From M55B112 sp040880545 (GTDB lineage Bacteria > Bacteroidota > Bacteroidia > Bacteroidales > GCA-2748055): a stretch of DNA of 64,000 nucleotides. The position numbers were made by a program, and so were the translations under genes. The notes under the pieces were generated by a model. The model had not been told where the DNA came from, did no database searches, and saw nothing but the letters and a program-made list of their open reading frames with translations. Shown here one piece after another: positions 27,248 to 35,760 of this stretch; within the stretch, counting starts at the first letter, position 1; each line of letters starts with the position of its first letter. The stretch covers positions 21,451 to 85,450 of the forward strand of contig JBBDIE010000150.1 in NCBI GenBank assembly GCA_040880545.1. The letters run 5' to 3'.

Positions 27248-29566
27248 ATGAATTTTACATCAAAGGTAGAACAGCGTTTTTTTGATCTGTCTGATCAACA
27301 AATTATCACCACAAAAATCCCGTATATCACTGTGGATAATTTTCCGAAGCTTGGATTTTTTACAGCATTACGATTCCTGGAATGGGTAAGCGAAAATCCC
27401 ACAGGGATCATTAGCCTCCCCACCGGGAAAACTCCGGAATATTTTATTAAGTGGACAATATTCCTACTGGAAAACTGGGAAACAAAGAAGGTTGAAAACT
27501 ACAGGAGTGCGTACGGCCTAAAAGTTAAAAAAAGGCCATCGTTGAGTGGGCTTTCATTCGTGCAAATCGATGAATTTTATCCCATCAGGTCCAACCAGCA
27601 CAACAGCTTTTACGATTATGTTCACAAATATTATATCAACGGATTCGGGTTGGACAAAGTGAATTCACTATTGATCAATAGTGATAAAATTCCGTTGTAT
27701 AACAATATGCATTTCAATGAAGTGTTTCCTGATAACACCATTGACTTGACGCTCAGGTACCGGGATCCAAAAAGTTCGGCAGAACAAGTGCAGCAGAAAT
27801 CGTTATTTATGATCGATGACTGGTGCGTGAATTATGAAAATGCGATCAGGGAAAAAGGGGGTATAGGATTCTTTTTGGGAGGCATTGGACCCGACGGACA
27901 TATCGCATTTAATACAAGAGGATCGGATCTCTATTCAACCACCAGGCTTACTCCAACAAATTTTGAAACGCAGGCACAGGCTGCTGGTGATCTTGGAGGG
28001 ATAGAAATATCCAAAAACAGACTGGTAATCACCATCGGACTGGAAACCATTACCTATAATCCGGAGGCTGTTGCCATTATTTTTGCAGCTGGGGAGGCTA
28101 AAGCGGATGTGATTAAAAATGCACTGGAGAATGATCCCCAGAACATCTATCCTGCGACGGTACTTGGTCGGTTAAAAAACAGCAGGTTTTTTATAACCCG
28201 TGGCGCTTCTGTTAAACTGCAGGATACAGTAACCAATTACTTTAAAACAGGGGAGTGGACACACGATAAGAGTGAACTGGCAATCCTGGAGTTGTGCAAG
28301 CGTTTGAATAAATATGCACATCATCTCTCGATGGAAGATATTAAGCGTGATCCCTATTGCAGCCTGATCCCGCAAGTTAGTTTGAATACTGTTAAGGAGG
28401 TTATCAAAAGCATCGGCGCAAAACTTGGAAAAGGATGTGAAAGCGAGAAAAATCAGATGTATTATCACACGGGGCCCCATCACGATGATATCATGCTGGG
28501 AATACTTCCACATGTACACAGACTCTCCCGGAATGAATCAAACACGGCCCATTTTGCAGTGTTGACCTCCGGGTTTACTGCAGTAACCAATGCATTTATC
28601 ATGGATTTGCTTAAAGATACAAAGCAGTTCCTTTTAGATGGCCATATTGAGATGGTCAATTACCCCGACTTCTTTGATTCGGGCTATAAACACAAATGGG
28701 ATAAGGATGTATACCACTATCTTACCAAAGTAGCTTCCGGAGAACCCCATGAGCGACGAAGGGGCGTATGCCACAGAGTGGTAAGGTCCATCGTCGATAT
28801 ATACGGAGTGAAGAGTAAAGATGAACTGCGTAACAAACTGGACGATATACTTTCCCTCCTGAGGAAAAGTTACGAGGGAGAGAAAAATCCACCGCAGTTG
28901 CAGCAACTAAAAGGGATGATACGGGAATTCGAAGAGGAACTCGTCTGGGCGCATTTCGGTTACCAGGTGAAAAATATTCATCATCTTCGCCTTGGTTTCT
29001 ATACAGGTGATATCTTTACTGAGCAGCCGGAAAGGGAAAGGGACGTTACTCCGGTACTTAATCAGCTTCGGGAATTGAAACCCACGGTAATCAGCCTGGC
29101 CCTTGACCCGGAAGGCAGTGGGCCTGATACTCATTATAAAGTTTTGCAGGCTATCGCGGAGGCAGTCAGATTGTGGAGCAAAGAGGAGGACCTGTCAGAA
29201 TTACGGATATGGGGTTACCGGAATGTATGGTTCCGCTTCCATCCTGCGGAGGCCAATGTGATCGTACCGGTATCACTCAATGCCATGGCTGTCATGGACA
29301 ATTCATTCACCAATTGCTACCTGAGTCAGGTGGATGCCTCTTTCCCCAGTTATTTATATGATGGAAAATTTTCCGAATTGGCTATCAATATCTGGGTCGA
29401 CCAGTTAAAGGATATTCAGCTTGTACTTGGGAAAGATTACTTTTACCAGAATCCCAGTCCCAGGGTTCGCACAACACACGGCCTGATCTACTATAAGGAG
29501 ATGAATGTTGAAGAATTTTTACTGCAGGCACGGGAACTGGAAAAATCCATGGAGGGGATAGTCTGA
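27248..29566 (+). CDS. Fusion of NagB-like glucosamine-6-P deaminase and LmbE/PIG-L deacetylase
   Basis: 772 residues. The N-terminal part (about 20-345) is NagB/SIS-like: GIISLPTGKTPEYF, SFVQIDEFYPI and FFLGGIGPDGHIAFNTRGSD at about residue 215. The catalytic Asp and His of DGHIAFN are present, but the glutamate that follows in E. coli NagB (FNE) is Thr here. The C-terminal part (about 400-700) has GPHHDDIMLG and GSGPDTHYK, which fit the zinc and catalytic residues (HxDD, late His) of LmbE/PIG-L N-acetylglucosamine deacetylases. The fusion could convert GlcNAc-6-P to fructose-6-P without a separate NagA. It is the last gene of the operon, 23 bp behind the permease. Confidence 0.85.
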   Translation: MNFTSKVEQRFFDLSDQQIITTKIPYITVDNFPKLGFFTALRFLEWVSENPTGIISLPTGKTPEYFIKWTIFLLENWETKKVENYRSAYGLKVKKRPSLSGLSFVQIDEFYPIRSNQHNSFYDYVHKYYINGFGLDKVNSLLINSDKIPLYNNMHFNEVFPDNTIDLTLRYRDPKSSAEQVQQKSLFMIDDWCVNYENAIREKGGIGFFLGGIGPDGHIAFNTRGSDLYSTTRLTPTNFETQAQAAGDLGGIEISKNRLVITIGLETITYNPEAVAIIFAAGEAKADVIKNALENDPQNIYPATVLGRLKNSRFFITRGASVKLQDTVTNYFKTGEWTHDKSELAILELCKRLNKYAHHLSMEDIKRDPYCSLIPQVSLNTVKEVIKSIGAKLGKGCESEKNQMYYHTGPHHDDIMLGILPHVHRLSRNESNTAHFAVLTSGFTAVTNAFIMDLLKDTKQFLLDGHIEMVNYPDFFDSGYKHKWDKDVYHYLTKVASGEPHERRRGVCHRVVRSIVDIYGVKSKDELRNKLDDILSLLRKSYEGEKNPPQLQQLKGMIREFEEELVWAHFGYQVKNIHHLRLGFYTGDIFTEQPERERDVTPVLNQLRELKPTVISLALDPEGSGPDTHYKVLQAIAEAVRLWSKEEDLSELRIWGYRNVWFRFHPAEANVIVPVSLNAMAVMDNSFTNCYLSQVDASFPSYLYDGKFSELAINIWVDQLKDIQLVLGKDYFYQNPSPRVRTTHGLIYYKEMNVEEFLLQARELEKSMEGIV

Positions 29567-29801
29567 TCAAATTCCGGTCAACACCGGCCGGATTGGTATC
29601 TTGCCCACCAGCTTTTTGTGCAGGATCAGGTAATTTGTATTTTGTAATACCTCAAGACCGGGTATTAACTCCTGACTCCTTCCACTTTCTTCTGGCAGGT
29701 TTTCAGAAGACTTGCAGAAATTAACGAGTAACGATAACATTATCAGCTAGGTTAACGTTCATTTGGATGAAATCATTAGTCTTCTTTTTTTTATACAAGA
29801 T

Positions 29802-29820
29802 TCAAATATAATTGTAATTT
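29802..29820 (+). repeat. 19-base upstream element, copy 1
   Basis: TCAAATATAATTGTAATTT occurs here and identically at 44353-44371, each shortly upstream of a start codon (35 and 54 bases) and each followed within about 11 bases by AATCTGT. It is probably a shared promoter architecture, not a mobile repeat. Confidence 0.5.
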
Positions 29821-29833
29821 TATAGGTTATAAT

Positions 29834-29844
29834 CTGTCATACAA
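29834..29844. promoter_or_regulatory. Operator CTGTCATACAA at the D-lactate dehydrogenase start
   Basis: The reverse complement TTGTATGACAG differs by one base from the perfect site at 18701 and keeps the GTATGAC core. It ends 10 bases before the ATG at 29855, so a bound repressor would block initiation or early elongation. Confidence 0.62.
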
Positions 29845-29854
29845 ATAATTAATC

Positions 29855-32680
29855 ATGCCAGAAGCCGGGATGAAAAAATTTATTGCAGAGATGCGCCATA
29901 TGCTTGGTAGGGGACAGGTGCTTACCAATGAGCTTTCAGTGATTGCATACGGAGCTGATGCGGGATGTTATCACAAGCGTCCGCAGGTAATTGTCAAGCC
30001 CGGTTCAGAGGAGCATGTATCTTCGGTACTGAAACGGTGTTTTCAGGATAAACTGGCCGTTACATTTCGTGCAGCTGGGACCAGTTTGTCGGGCCAGGCA
30101 ATATCCGATTCTGTACTGTTGGTTGCCCCGTCCGATCAATGGCGCCGTACAGAGGTTCTTGAAAATGGAAAGATAATCCGAACGCAGCCTGGGATTACTG
30201 GTGCCAGGATTAATCAGATACTGGCACCTTACGGTGTTAAATTCGGACCCGACCCGGCATCTGTTAATTCAGCCATGATAGGGGGGATCATTGCCAATAA
30301 TGCAAGTGGAATGAGTTGCGGAACACATGCAAACAGTTACGCCACCATTACCGCCGCAAGGATCATTTTTTACGATGGTACCGTGCTTGATACGGCAGAT
30401 GAATTTAGCAGAAAGGAGTTCGAAAGATCTAAACCAGAAATTATCCGGTCAATAAATTCCATTAAAAAGCGCATAAGCAATGATCTGGAAATAAGTACAA
30501 AAATTATCCAAAAGTACAGGATCAAAAATACTTGTGGATATGGGATGAATTCATTTATTGATTTTGATGATCCTGTTGACATCATTCTTCACCTGATGAT
30601 AGGTTCGGAAGGTACACTTGGATTTGTTTCTGAAGTGACGTTCAGGACCATTGAAGTGAAACCTGCCAGGGCATCTGCAATGATCTATTTTAGATCATTA
30701 ACAGAAGCCTGCAATACTGTTCCCCTTTTGAAAGAGGCAGGTGCCGCCGCTGTGGAGTTAATGGACCGGCAGTCACTTCGTTCAGTTGAGAATCAGCCCG
30801 GGATTCCTGGATATATCAAAAACTTTGGAGATAGCGTAACAGCATTGCTTATCGATCTTGAAGCTGCGAATCTGACAGAACTGGATATGTTGGTAGAAAA
30901 GACCCAAAAGGCACTTGGGAAAGTTGTGCTGGAACGCGAATTTCAGTTAACAACTGATGCAAGAGAAATGCAGGATTACTGGAAGGTTCGTAAGGGTATA
31001 TTTCCTTCAGTAGGAGCAATGCGTAAACCCGGTACAGCTGTAATTATTGAAGATGTGGCGGTGAAACTGGAACATCTGACTGCAGCTGTAACTGATCTGC
31101 GCCAGATGCTGGATGATTTAGATTACAGCGACGCTGTCATATATGGACATGCGATGGATGGGAACCTCCATTTTATTTTTTCACAGGACTTTGAGAAGGC
31201 GATTGAATTGAGCCGGTATGAAACGCTGATCCGGTCGCTTGCAGAACTGATCGTTGATAAATACAATGGGTCACTGAAAGCCGAACATGGTACCGGGATT
31301 AATATGGCCCCCTTTGTACGTTATGAATGGGGTAATGTGATTTACGGAATGATGGAAGAGATCAAAAACACGTTCGATCCATCAGGTATTCTAAACCCAG
31401 GTGTACTGATAAATCCTGATCCGGAAGCTCATTTGAAAGGATTTAAGTCATTACCTGAAATTGACAGTACAGTCGATAAATGCATTGAGTGTGGATTTTG
31501 TGAAATAAACTGTTTGTCAACCGGATACACGCTATCTGCCCGGCAGCGAATCGTCGTACAACGCGAACTGGCACTGCTCAGGAAGGATTCCGGAAACCGG
31601 CAACAGGTGAAAAGAATTGAAAAAGACTTTATCTATGCAGGCGACAGGACCTGTGCCACAGATGGTCTTTGTTCCATCAGTTGCCCGGTTGACATTGATA
31701 CCGGGATTTATATTAAAAAGCTAAGAGAACAAAAGATCAATGACAGGGGAGGAACCCAGCCAGTGGCACGATGGATCATGCGGAATTTTGGTTTTGTAAA
31801 GATGATGATGCGTGCAGGGCTGCGTATGGTGAACGGACTACACCGGATATTCGGAAGTGCAATTTTCGGTGCGATCACAGCAGCGGTAAGGACAATCAGT
31901 CTGAAGAAAATTCCATCATGGAATAAATTCCTGCCTACAGCCGTTAAAACCGGAAACAGTGAATTGCACCCAGTTCCGGGAATGCCAGCTGTTGTATACT
32001 TTCCCAGTTGTATAAACCAGGTGATGGGACCCCCAGGTCTGAATCATAAACAGGTACCCCTGAAACAGGTTACGGAAGAGGTGTTGATCAGGGCAGGTTA
32101 CCAGGTATTATATCCGGATAACATGGCTGGACTTTGTTGCGGTATGCCCTGGGGAAGTAAAGGTTTTACTGAGCTTGCTGATGCCGGTTCCCGTTCATTG
32201 GAAAAGGAACTCCTTAAAATTTCAGAAAATGGCAAATATCCTGTATTGTGCGATACCAGTCCCTGTGTATACAGGATGAAAAAAGTGATGGATAAACGGT
32301 TAAAAATTGTTGAACCGGTTGAGTTTATCCATGACTACCTGCTTGACAGTGTGAAATTAAATAAATTACAGGATCCCCATACCTTCCATATTACATGCAG
32401 TAGTATTAAGTTGGGAATAGAAGATAAATTTAGGAAAGTGGCGGAAGCATGTGTTGAGAGGCCCATTTTCCCTGAGGAGGTAGGTTGTTGTGGATTCGCG
32501 GGCGATAAGGGGTTTTCAGTACCGGAGTTAAACGACTGGGCATTACGTAAACTGGTTATTGACAGGGATAATGTTAAGAAAGGGTTTTCCAATAGCCGCA
32601 CCTGTGAGATCGGATTGTCAAAGAAAAGTGGAATAGCCTATGAATCTGTGATGTATATGATGGAAAAAGTAATGTATTGA
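29855..32680 (+). CDS. FAD/Fe-S D-lactate dehydrogenase (Dld-II/GlcD type)
   Basis: 941 residues. The FAD_binding_4 domain (about 35-225) has FRAAGTSLSGQAISDS and GGIIANNASGMSCG. The FAD-oxidase C domain (about 260-510) has VIYGHAMDGNLHFIF and GSLKAEHGTGINMAPFVRYEWG. Two ferredoxin-type clusters follow (CIECGFCEINC near 543, CATDGLCSISCP near 600). A CCG domain comes last (LCCGMPWGSKGF, VGCCGFAGDKG). This is the architecture of the Dld-II respiratory D-lactate dehydrogenases, which oxidise D-lactate to pyruvate and pass electrons to quinone. Glycolate or D-2-hydroxyglutarate would be alternatives. MurQ in the same regulon makes D-lactate, which favours that substrate. The regulator gene follows 111 bp downstream. 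Confidence 0.87.
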   Translation: MPEAGMKKFIAEMRHMLGRGQVLTNELSVIAYGADAGCYHKRPQVIVKPGSEEHVSSVLKRCFQDKLAVTFRAAGTSLSGQAISDSVLLVAPSDQWRRTEVLENGKIIRTQPGITGARINQILAPYGVKFGPDPASVNSAMIGGIIANNASGMSCGTHANSYATITAARIIFYDGTVLDTADEFSRKEFERSKPEIIRSINSIKKRISNDLEISTKIIQKYRIKNTCGYGMNSFIDFDDPVDIILHLMIGSEGTLGFVSEVTFRTIEVKPARASAMIYFRSLTEACNTVPLLKEAGAAAVELMDRQSLRSVENQPGIPGYIKNFGDSVTALLIDLEAANLTELDMLVEKTQKALGKVVLEREFQLTTDAREMQDYWKVRKGIFPSVGAMRKPGTAVIIEDVAVKLEHLTAAVTDLRQMLDDLDYSDAVIYGHAMDGNLHFIFSQDFEKAIELSRYETLIRSLAELIVDKYNGSLKAEHGTGINMAPFVRYEWGNVIYGMMEEIKNTFDPSGILNPGVLINPDPEAHLKGFKSLPEIDSTVDKCIECGFCEINCLSTGYTLSARQRIVVQRELALLRKDSGNRQQVKRIEKDFIYAGDRTCATDGLCSISCPVDIDTGIYIKKLREQKINDRGGTQPVARWIMRNFGFVKMMMRAGLRMVNGLHRIFGSAIFGAITAAVRTISLKKIPSWNKFLPTAVKTGNSELHPVPGMPAVVYFPSCINQVMGPPGLNHKQVPLKQVTEEVLIRAGYQVLYPDNMAGLCCGMPWGSKGFTELADAGSRSLEKELLKISENGKYPVLCDTSPCVYRMKKVMDKRLKIVEPVEFIHDYLLDSVKLNKLQDPHTFHITCSSIKLGIEDKFRKVAEACVERPIFPEEVGCCGFAGDKGFSVPELNDWALRKLVIDRDNVKKGFSNSRTCEIGLSKKSGIAYESVMYMMEKVMY

Positions 32681-32791
32681 AAAACTTTTTCCTGTGAACT
32701 AATAAAAAGATATATCTTTGACAGTCCTTTTTCGGCCCGTGTATATAATTTTAGGTGGGTAATTAAACATAATTTTAAGAAATTTTAGCAG

Positions 32792-33511
32792 ATGGATGAT
32801 ATTTTTCAAAATATCGGTAAACAGACCTTGAGTCAGAAGATTGAACGTACCATAGAGAATGCGATCCGTGAAAAAAAATTGACCATCGGTTCAAAATTAC
32901 CTACGGAGCGAGAGATGTGTGAGTCTTTTGGAGTGAGCAGAACAGCATTGCGTGAGGCACTACGTAGATTAAGTGCACGAGGGTTGATCCGCATTCAAAA
33001 AGGGAGCGGAATGTATGTGTCTGAAATAAATATTGAAGATGCCATAAAATCGCTGAATCTTTATTATGACCTGAAGTTTGATAAGAACCTGCTTACACAA
33101 ATCATCGAAGTAAGAATGCTGTTTGAACCGGAAATAGCAAGACTGGCTGCATTTAACCGTACTGAACAACATGTAATTGAGCTTGCAAAAAATCTGGAGG
33201 AATTTGAAAAGTGCGATCCTGATAATACGCAAAAAGAGGCGGATCTTGATAATAAGTTTCATCTGAGCATTACCAAATCTACTGCCAATCCTATTATGCA
33301 GATAACCATGGAACCAATTTATTCGCTGTTACCAAGGATGCGTAGTTATATCTATGCAAATATCGAAGGGGAAAAAGAATATACACTCAACTCACATAAG
33401 AAACTACTCAAAGCTATCGCTGAAAAGGACAGGGATAGTGCCTACACTATTATGAAAAAACATCTGGTCAGAACACAGGAGATTTATCATAAATACCTGA
33501 ACATTTTCTAA
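32792..33511 (+). CDS. FadR-type GntR/FCD transcriptional regulator
   Basis: 239 residues. The winged helix (about 11-78) has KLPTEREMCESFGVSRTALR and GLIRIQKGSGMYVSE. The FCD ligand domain (about 95-230) has the likely metal ligands D153, H157 (DNKFH), H202 (NSHKKLLKAI) and H224 (MKKHLVRT), the set that binds small carboxylates in this family. LldR, DgoR and FadR are relatives, and several of them respond to lactate or sugar acids. It is the only recognisable transcription factor in the region and lies next to the lactate dehydrogenase. The FadR-type palindromes at 18542, 18701, 18764, 20493 and 29834 fit it as their binding protein. The effector is likely D-lactate or a sugar acid. Confidence 0.9.
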   Translation: MDDIFQNIGKQTLSQKIERTIENAIREKKLTIGSKLPTEREMCESFGVSRTALREALRRLSARGLIRIQKGSGMYVSEINIEDAIKSLNLYYDLKFDKNLLTQIIEVRMLFEPEIARLAAFNRTEQHVIELAKNLEEFEKCDPDNTQKEADLDNKFHLSITKSTANPIMQITMEPIYSLLPRMRSYIYANIEGEKEYTLNSHKKLLKAIAEKDRDSAYTIMKKHLVRTQEIYHKYLNIF

Positions 33512-33589
33512 ACAACTTTTCATCTGGAATGTTGAAGCTTTCGTAGGTCGCTGTTGACCAACGGATGTTGCCATTTTGAAGGTATAAGG

Positions 33590-33724
33590 ATGGGGAAAAA
33601 AGTTTGTAGTAACGATAAGGAGTTAGCGTTAAAGTATAAAAATAAAGAGATACGATTCAGGTGTAAAAAATGTGAGGCAGGTGCTCACAAAGAAAAATGG
33701 CTGTGCAAACCCAAAGTGCTTTAG
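33590..33724 (+). CDS. Small four-cysteine (zinc-ribbon-like) protein
   Basis: A 44-codon gene: ATG at 33590, TAG at 33722-33724. The cysteines are C6, C25, C28 and C39, with the pattern FRCKKCEAGAHKEKWLCKP, which looks like a small zinc ribbon. It begins MGKKVCSNDKEL and ends LCKPKVL. It is very lysine-rich. It lies 41 bp before the APS reductase gene on the same strand and may be co-transcribed with it. The function is unknown; an Fe-S or sulfur-transfer partner of the reductase is conceivable. Confidence 0.6.
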   Translation: MGKKVCSNDKELALKYKNKEIRFRCKKCEAGAHKEKWLCKPKVL

Positions 33725-33765
33725 CTGATTTTGTTATCATCTGATCATGGCTTAAAGGAGTATAT

Positions 33766-34485
33766 ATGGAACCGAACAACGATTTGAAAAACCAGATTAA
33801 TACGTGGAACAAGGCTTTTGCAAAAAAAGATCCTGTTGAAGTGTTGGAATTCTTTCTTTCAGAATTCAAAGGAAAAATTGCATTGGCAACCAGTCTTGGT
33901 GCAGAGGACCAGGTTATTACAGACATGATGGTATCTATAGACAAACAGGCCAAAATATTTACATTGGACACGGGCCGCTTGTTCCCCGAAACCTATTATT
34001 TAATTGATGATACCAACAGGAAATATGATATAAAGATTGACGTCTATTTTCCAGATACAGAGAAGGTGGAGTCCATGGTTAAGGAGAAAGGAATGAATCT
34101 TTTTTACGAGAGTGTTGAGAACAGGAAATTGTGTTGTGGAATCCGGAAGGTTGAACCCCTGGGCAGGGCATTCAAAGGTTTGGATGCCTGGATTTGCGGA
34201 TTAAGAAAGGATCAAACTGTGAGCAGGTTCAATTCTGAATTGGTTGAATGGGATAAGGTAAATGGACTTGTGAAGATTAACCCGCTGATTGACTGGATGG
34301 AAAAAGAGGTCTGGAATTATATACGCGAGAAGGATGTTCCTTTTAATCCGCTTCATGAAAGAGGATTTGCCAGTATTGGTTGCCAGCCCTGTACACGCGC
34401 CATACAGCCGGGAGAAGATTTCAAGGCCGGACGCTGGTGGTGGGAAGGACAGGAGCAGAAAGAGTGCGGATTGCATAAAAGATAA
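33766..34485 (+). CDS. cysH: Assimilatory APS (adenylyl-sulfate) reductase, CysH family
   Basis: 239 residues of the PAPS/APS reductase family, reducing activated sulfate to sulfite in the cytoplasm. The core has LATSLGAEDQVITDM and TLDTGRLFPETY. Cysteine pairs C123-C124 and C206-xx-C209 are the four [4Fe-4S] ligands that mark the APS-using (bacterial assimilatory) type. The catalytic cysteine is C234 in the ECGLH tail. An unusually good Shine-Dalgarno (AAAGGAG, 33755-33761) precedes the ATG. No ATP sulfurylase or sulfite reductase is nearby. The neighbour upstream is the small four-cysteine gene. Confidence 0.93.
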   Translation: MEPNNDLKNQINTWNKAFAKKDPVEVLEFFLSEFKGKIALATSLGAEDQVITDMMVSIDKQAKIFTLDTGRLFPETYYLIDDTNRKYDIKIDVYFPDTEKVESMVKEKGMNLFYESVENRKLCCGIRKVEPLGRAFKGLDAWICGLRKDQTVSRFNSELVEWDKVNGLVKINPLIDWMEKEVWNYIREKDVPFNPLHERGFASIGCQPCTRAIQPGEDFKAGRWWWEGQEQKECGLHKR

Positions 34486-34522
34486 CCTGCTGTTTCGATT
34501 GCAGGATACTGCCTGGGTTATC
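34481..34522. terminator. Weak hairpin between convergent cysH and mnmA
   Basis: GATAACC (34481-34487) pairs with GGTTATC (34516-34522), with an inner CTGC/GCAG pairing. There is no clear T-run on either side. Its position between two convergent genes suggests a shared terminator. Confidence 0.35.
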
Positions 34523-34535
34523 AATTAAGAATAAG

Positions 34536-35708
34536 CTATCCAATAACACCCGATCCAAGCAATTCTCCGCCTTCGTACCAGGCCGCAAACTGACCTGCAG
34601 CAACTCCCCGTTGTGGCTCATCAAAAATAATATACATACCACCATCCTTCATGTACAAGGTAGCCTTTTCCAGGGCCTGGCGGTATCTTATGCGGACCAT
34701 ATAATTGCGTATCTCACCGGTTTGCATGGTTAAGTCACTTCTGACCCAGTGAATCTCATCCCGATGAATGTGTAATCCTTTTCTGTACAGGCCCGGATGT
34801 GTTTGTCCCTGTCCCACAAAAATCCTGTTCTTTTCCACATCAGTTGAAATTACAAACAGAGGCTCTTTCTTGCCGCCAACCTGTAATCCCTTGCGTTGTC
34901 CGATGGTGAAAAAATGCGCCCCCTGATGTTTCCCCACAAATTCTCCATCACTGATTTTGTATTTTATTGGGGTAATCTGTGCTTCCAGTGAATCGGGTTG
35001 GCCGTTATTATACAAAGGACTGTTGGCAGGTATTTCAAATATGTTCCCTTCCCTGGGTTCCAGTTTTTGTTGAAGGAAATCGGGCAAATGAACCTTTCCC
35101 ACAAAACAGATCCCCTGTGAATCTTTCTTGTCGGCTGAGGCCAGTTTCTGCTCCCTTGCAATTTTTCGTACTTCTTCCTTCCTCAGATGACCGATGGGAA
35201 ACAATGTTTTGGACAGTTGTTCCTGCGACAACTGACAGAGAAAATAACTCTGCTCCTTGTTGGGATCATCTCCAGCCATAAGCCTGTAAACTCTATTTCC
35301 TTGCACCTCAGTTTCCTCTTTTTTGCAATAGTGCCCTGTGGCGACAAAATCCGGCTGAAATTTTTCTGTTGCTTTAAAAAACTCATCGAATTTAATTTCC
35401 CTGTTGCAAAGTACATCCGGATTGGGGGTTCTTCCCCTTTCATATTCAGAGAACATATAATCTATCACCCTTTTCTTGTATGGCACAGAGAGATCTTCCA
35501 CATGAAATGGAATTCCAAGCTTTTTGGCTACCATTTCTGCAAAGAGGACATCTTCATCCCACGGACAATCTGCATCCAATACCCCTGTTTTATCATGCCA
35601 GTTGATCATGAATACAGCAGTTACATCGTATCCCTGTTTTTTTAACAGGTACGCTGCAACACTGGAGTCAACACCCCCAGATAACCCTACTACAACGCGC
35701 TTTGCCAA
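34536..35708 (-). CDS. mnmA: tRNA-specific 2-thiouridylase MnmA
   Basis: 390 residues, of typical length. The PP-loop VVVGLSGGVDSSVAAYLL binds ATP. The first catalytic cysteine lies in NPDVLCNREIKF and the second in DSQGICFVGK. The enzyme puts the 2-thio group on the wobble uridine of Lys, Glu and Gln tRNAs. The start codon is TTG: MAKRVVVGL aligns with the usual N terminus, and an in-frame stop lies only three codons upstream, so no ATG is available. It converges on cysH. Confidence 0.95.
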   Translation of the reverse strand: MAKRVVVGLSGGVDSSVAAYLLKKQGYDVTAVFMINWHDKTGVLDADCPWDEDVLFAEMVAKKLGIPFHVEDLSVPYKKRVIDYMFSEYERGRTPNPDVLCNREIKFDEFFKATEKFQPDFVATGHYCKKEETEVQGNRVYRLMAGDDPNKEQSYFLCQLSQEQLSKTLFPIGHLRKEEVRKIAREQKLASADKKDSQGICFVGKVHLPDFLQQKLEPREGNIFEIPANSPLYNNGQPDSLEAQITPIKYKISDGEFVGKHQGAHFFTIGQRKGLQVGGKKEPLFVISTDVEKNRIFVGQGQTHPGLYRKGLHIHRDEIHWVRSDLTMQTGEIRNYMVRIRYRQALEKATLYMKDGGMYIIFDEPQRGVAAGQFAAWYEGGELLGSGVIG

Positions 35709-35760
35709 ATCTGTTTATTTTGGCTGCAAAGGTACTGAAAAGTGATAAGAATCTGAAAGG

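Larger units (their letters stand above)
29567..29854. promoter_or_regulatory. Non-coding control region before the D-lactate dehydrogenase gene
   Basis: 288 bp without a gene. It holds a small hairpin right after the NagB-LmbE stop (CCGGT/ACCGG with a CAAC loop, 29574-29587). It also holds an operator-like stretch TTTGTATTTTGTAATACC (29635-29651) that resembles the sequence around the site at 18542, a 19-base element shared with 44353, and the operator-like site at 29834. Confidence 0.55.
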
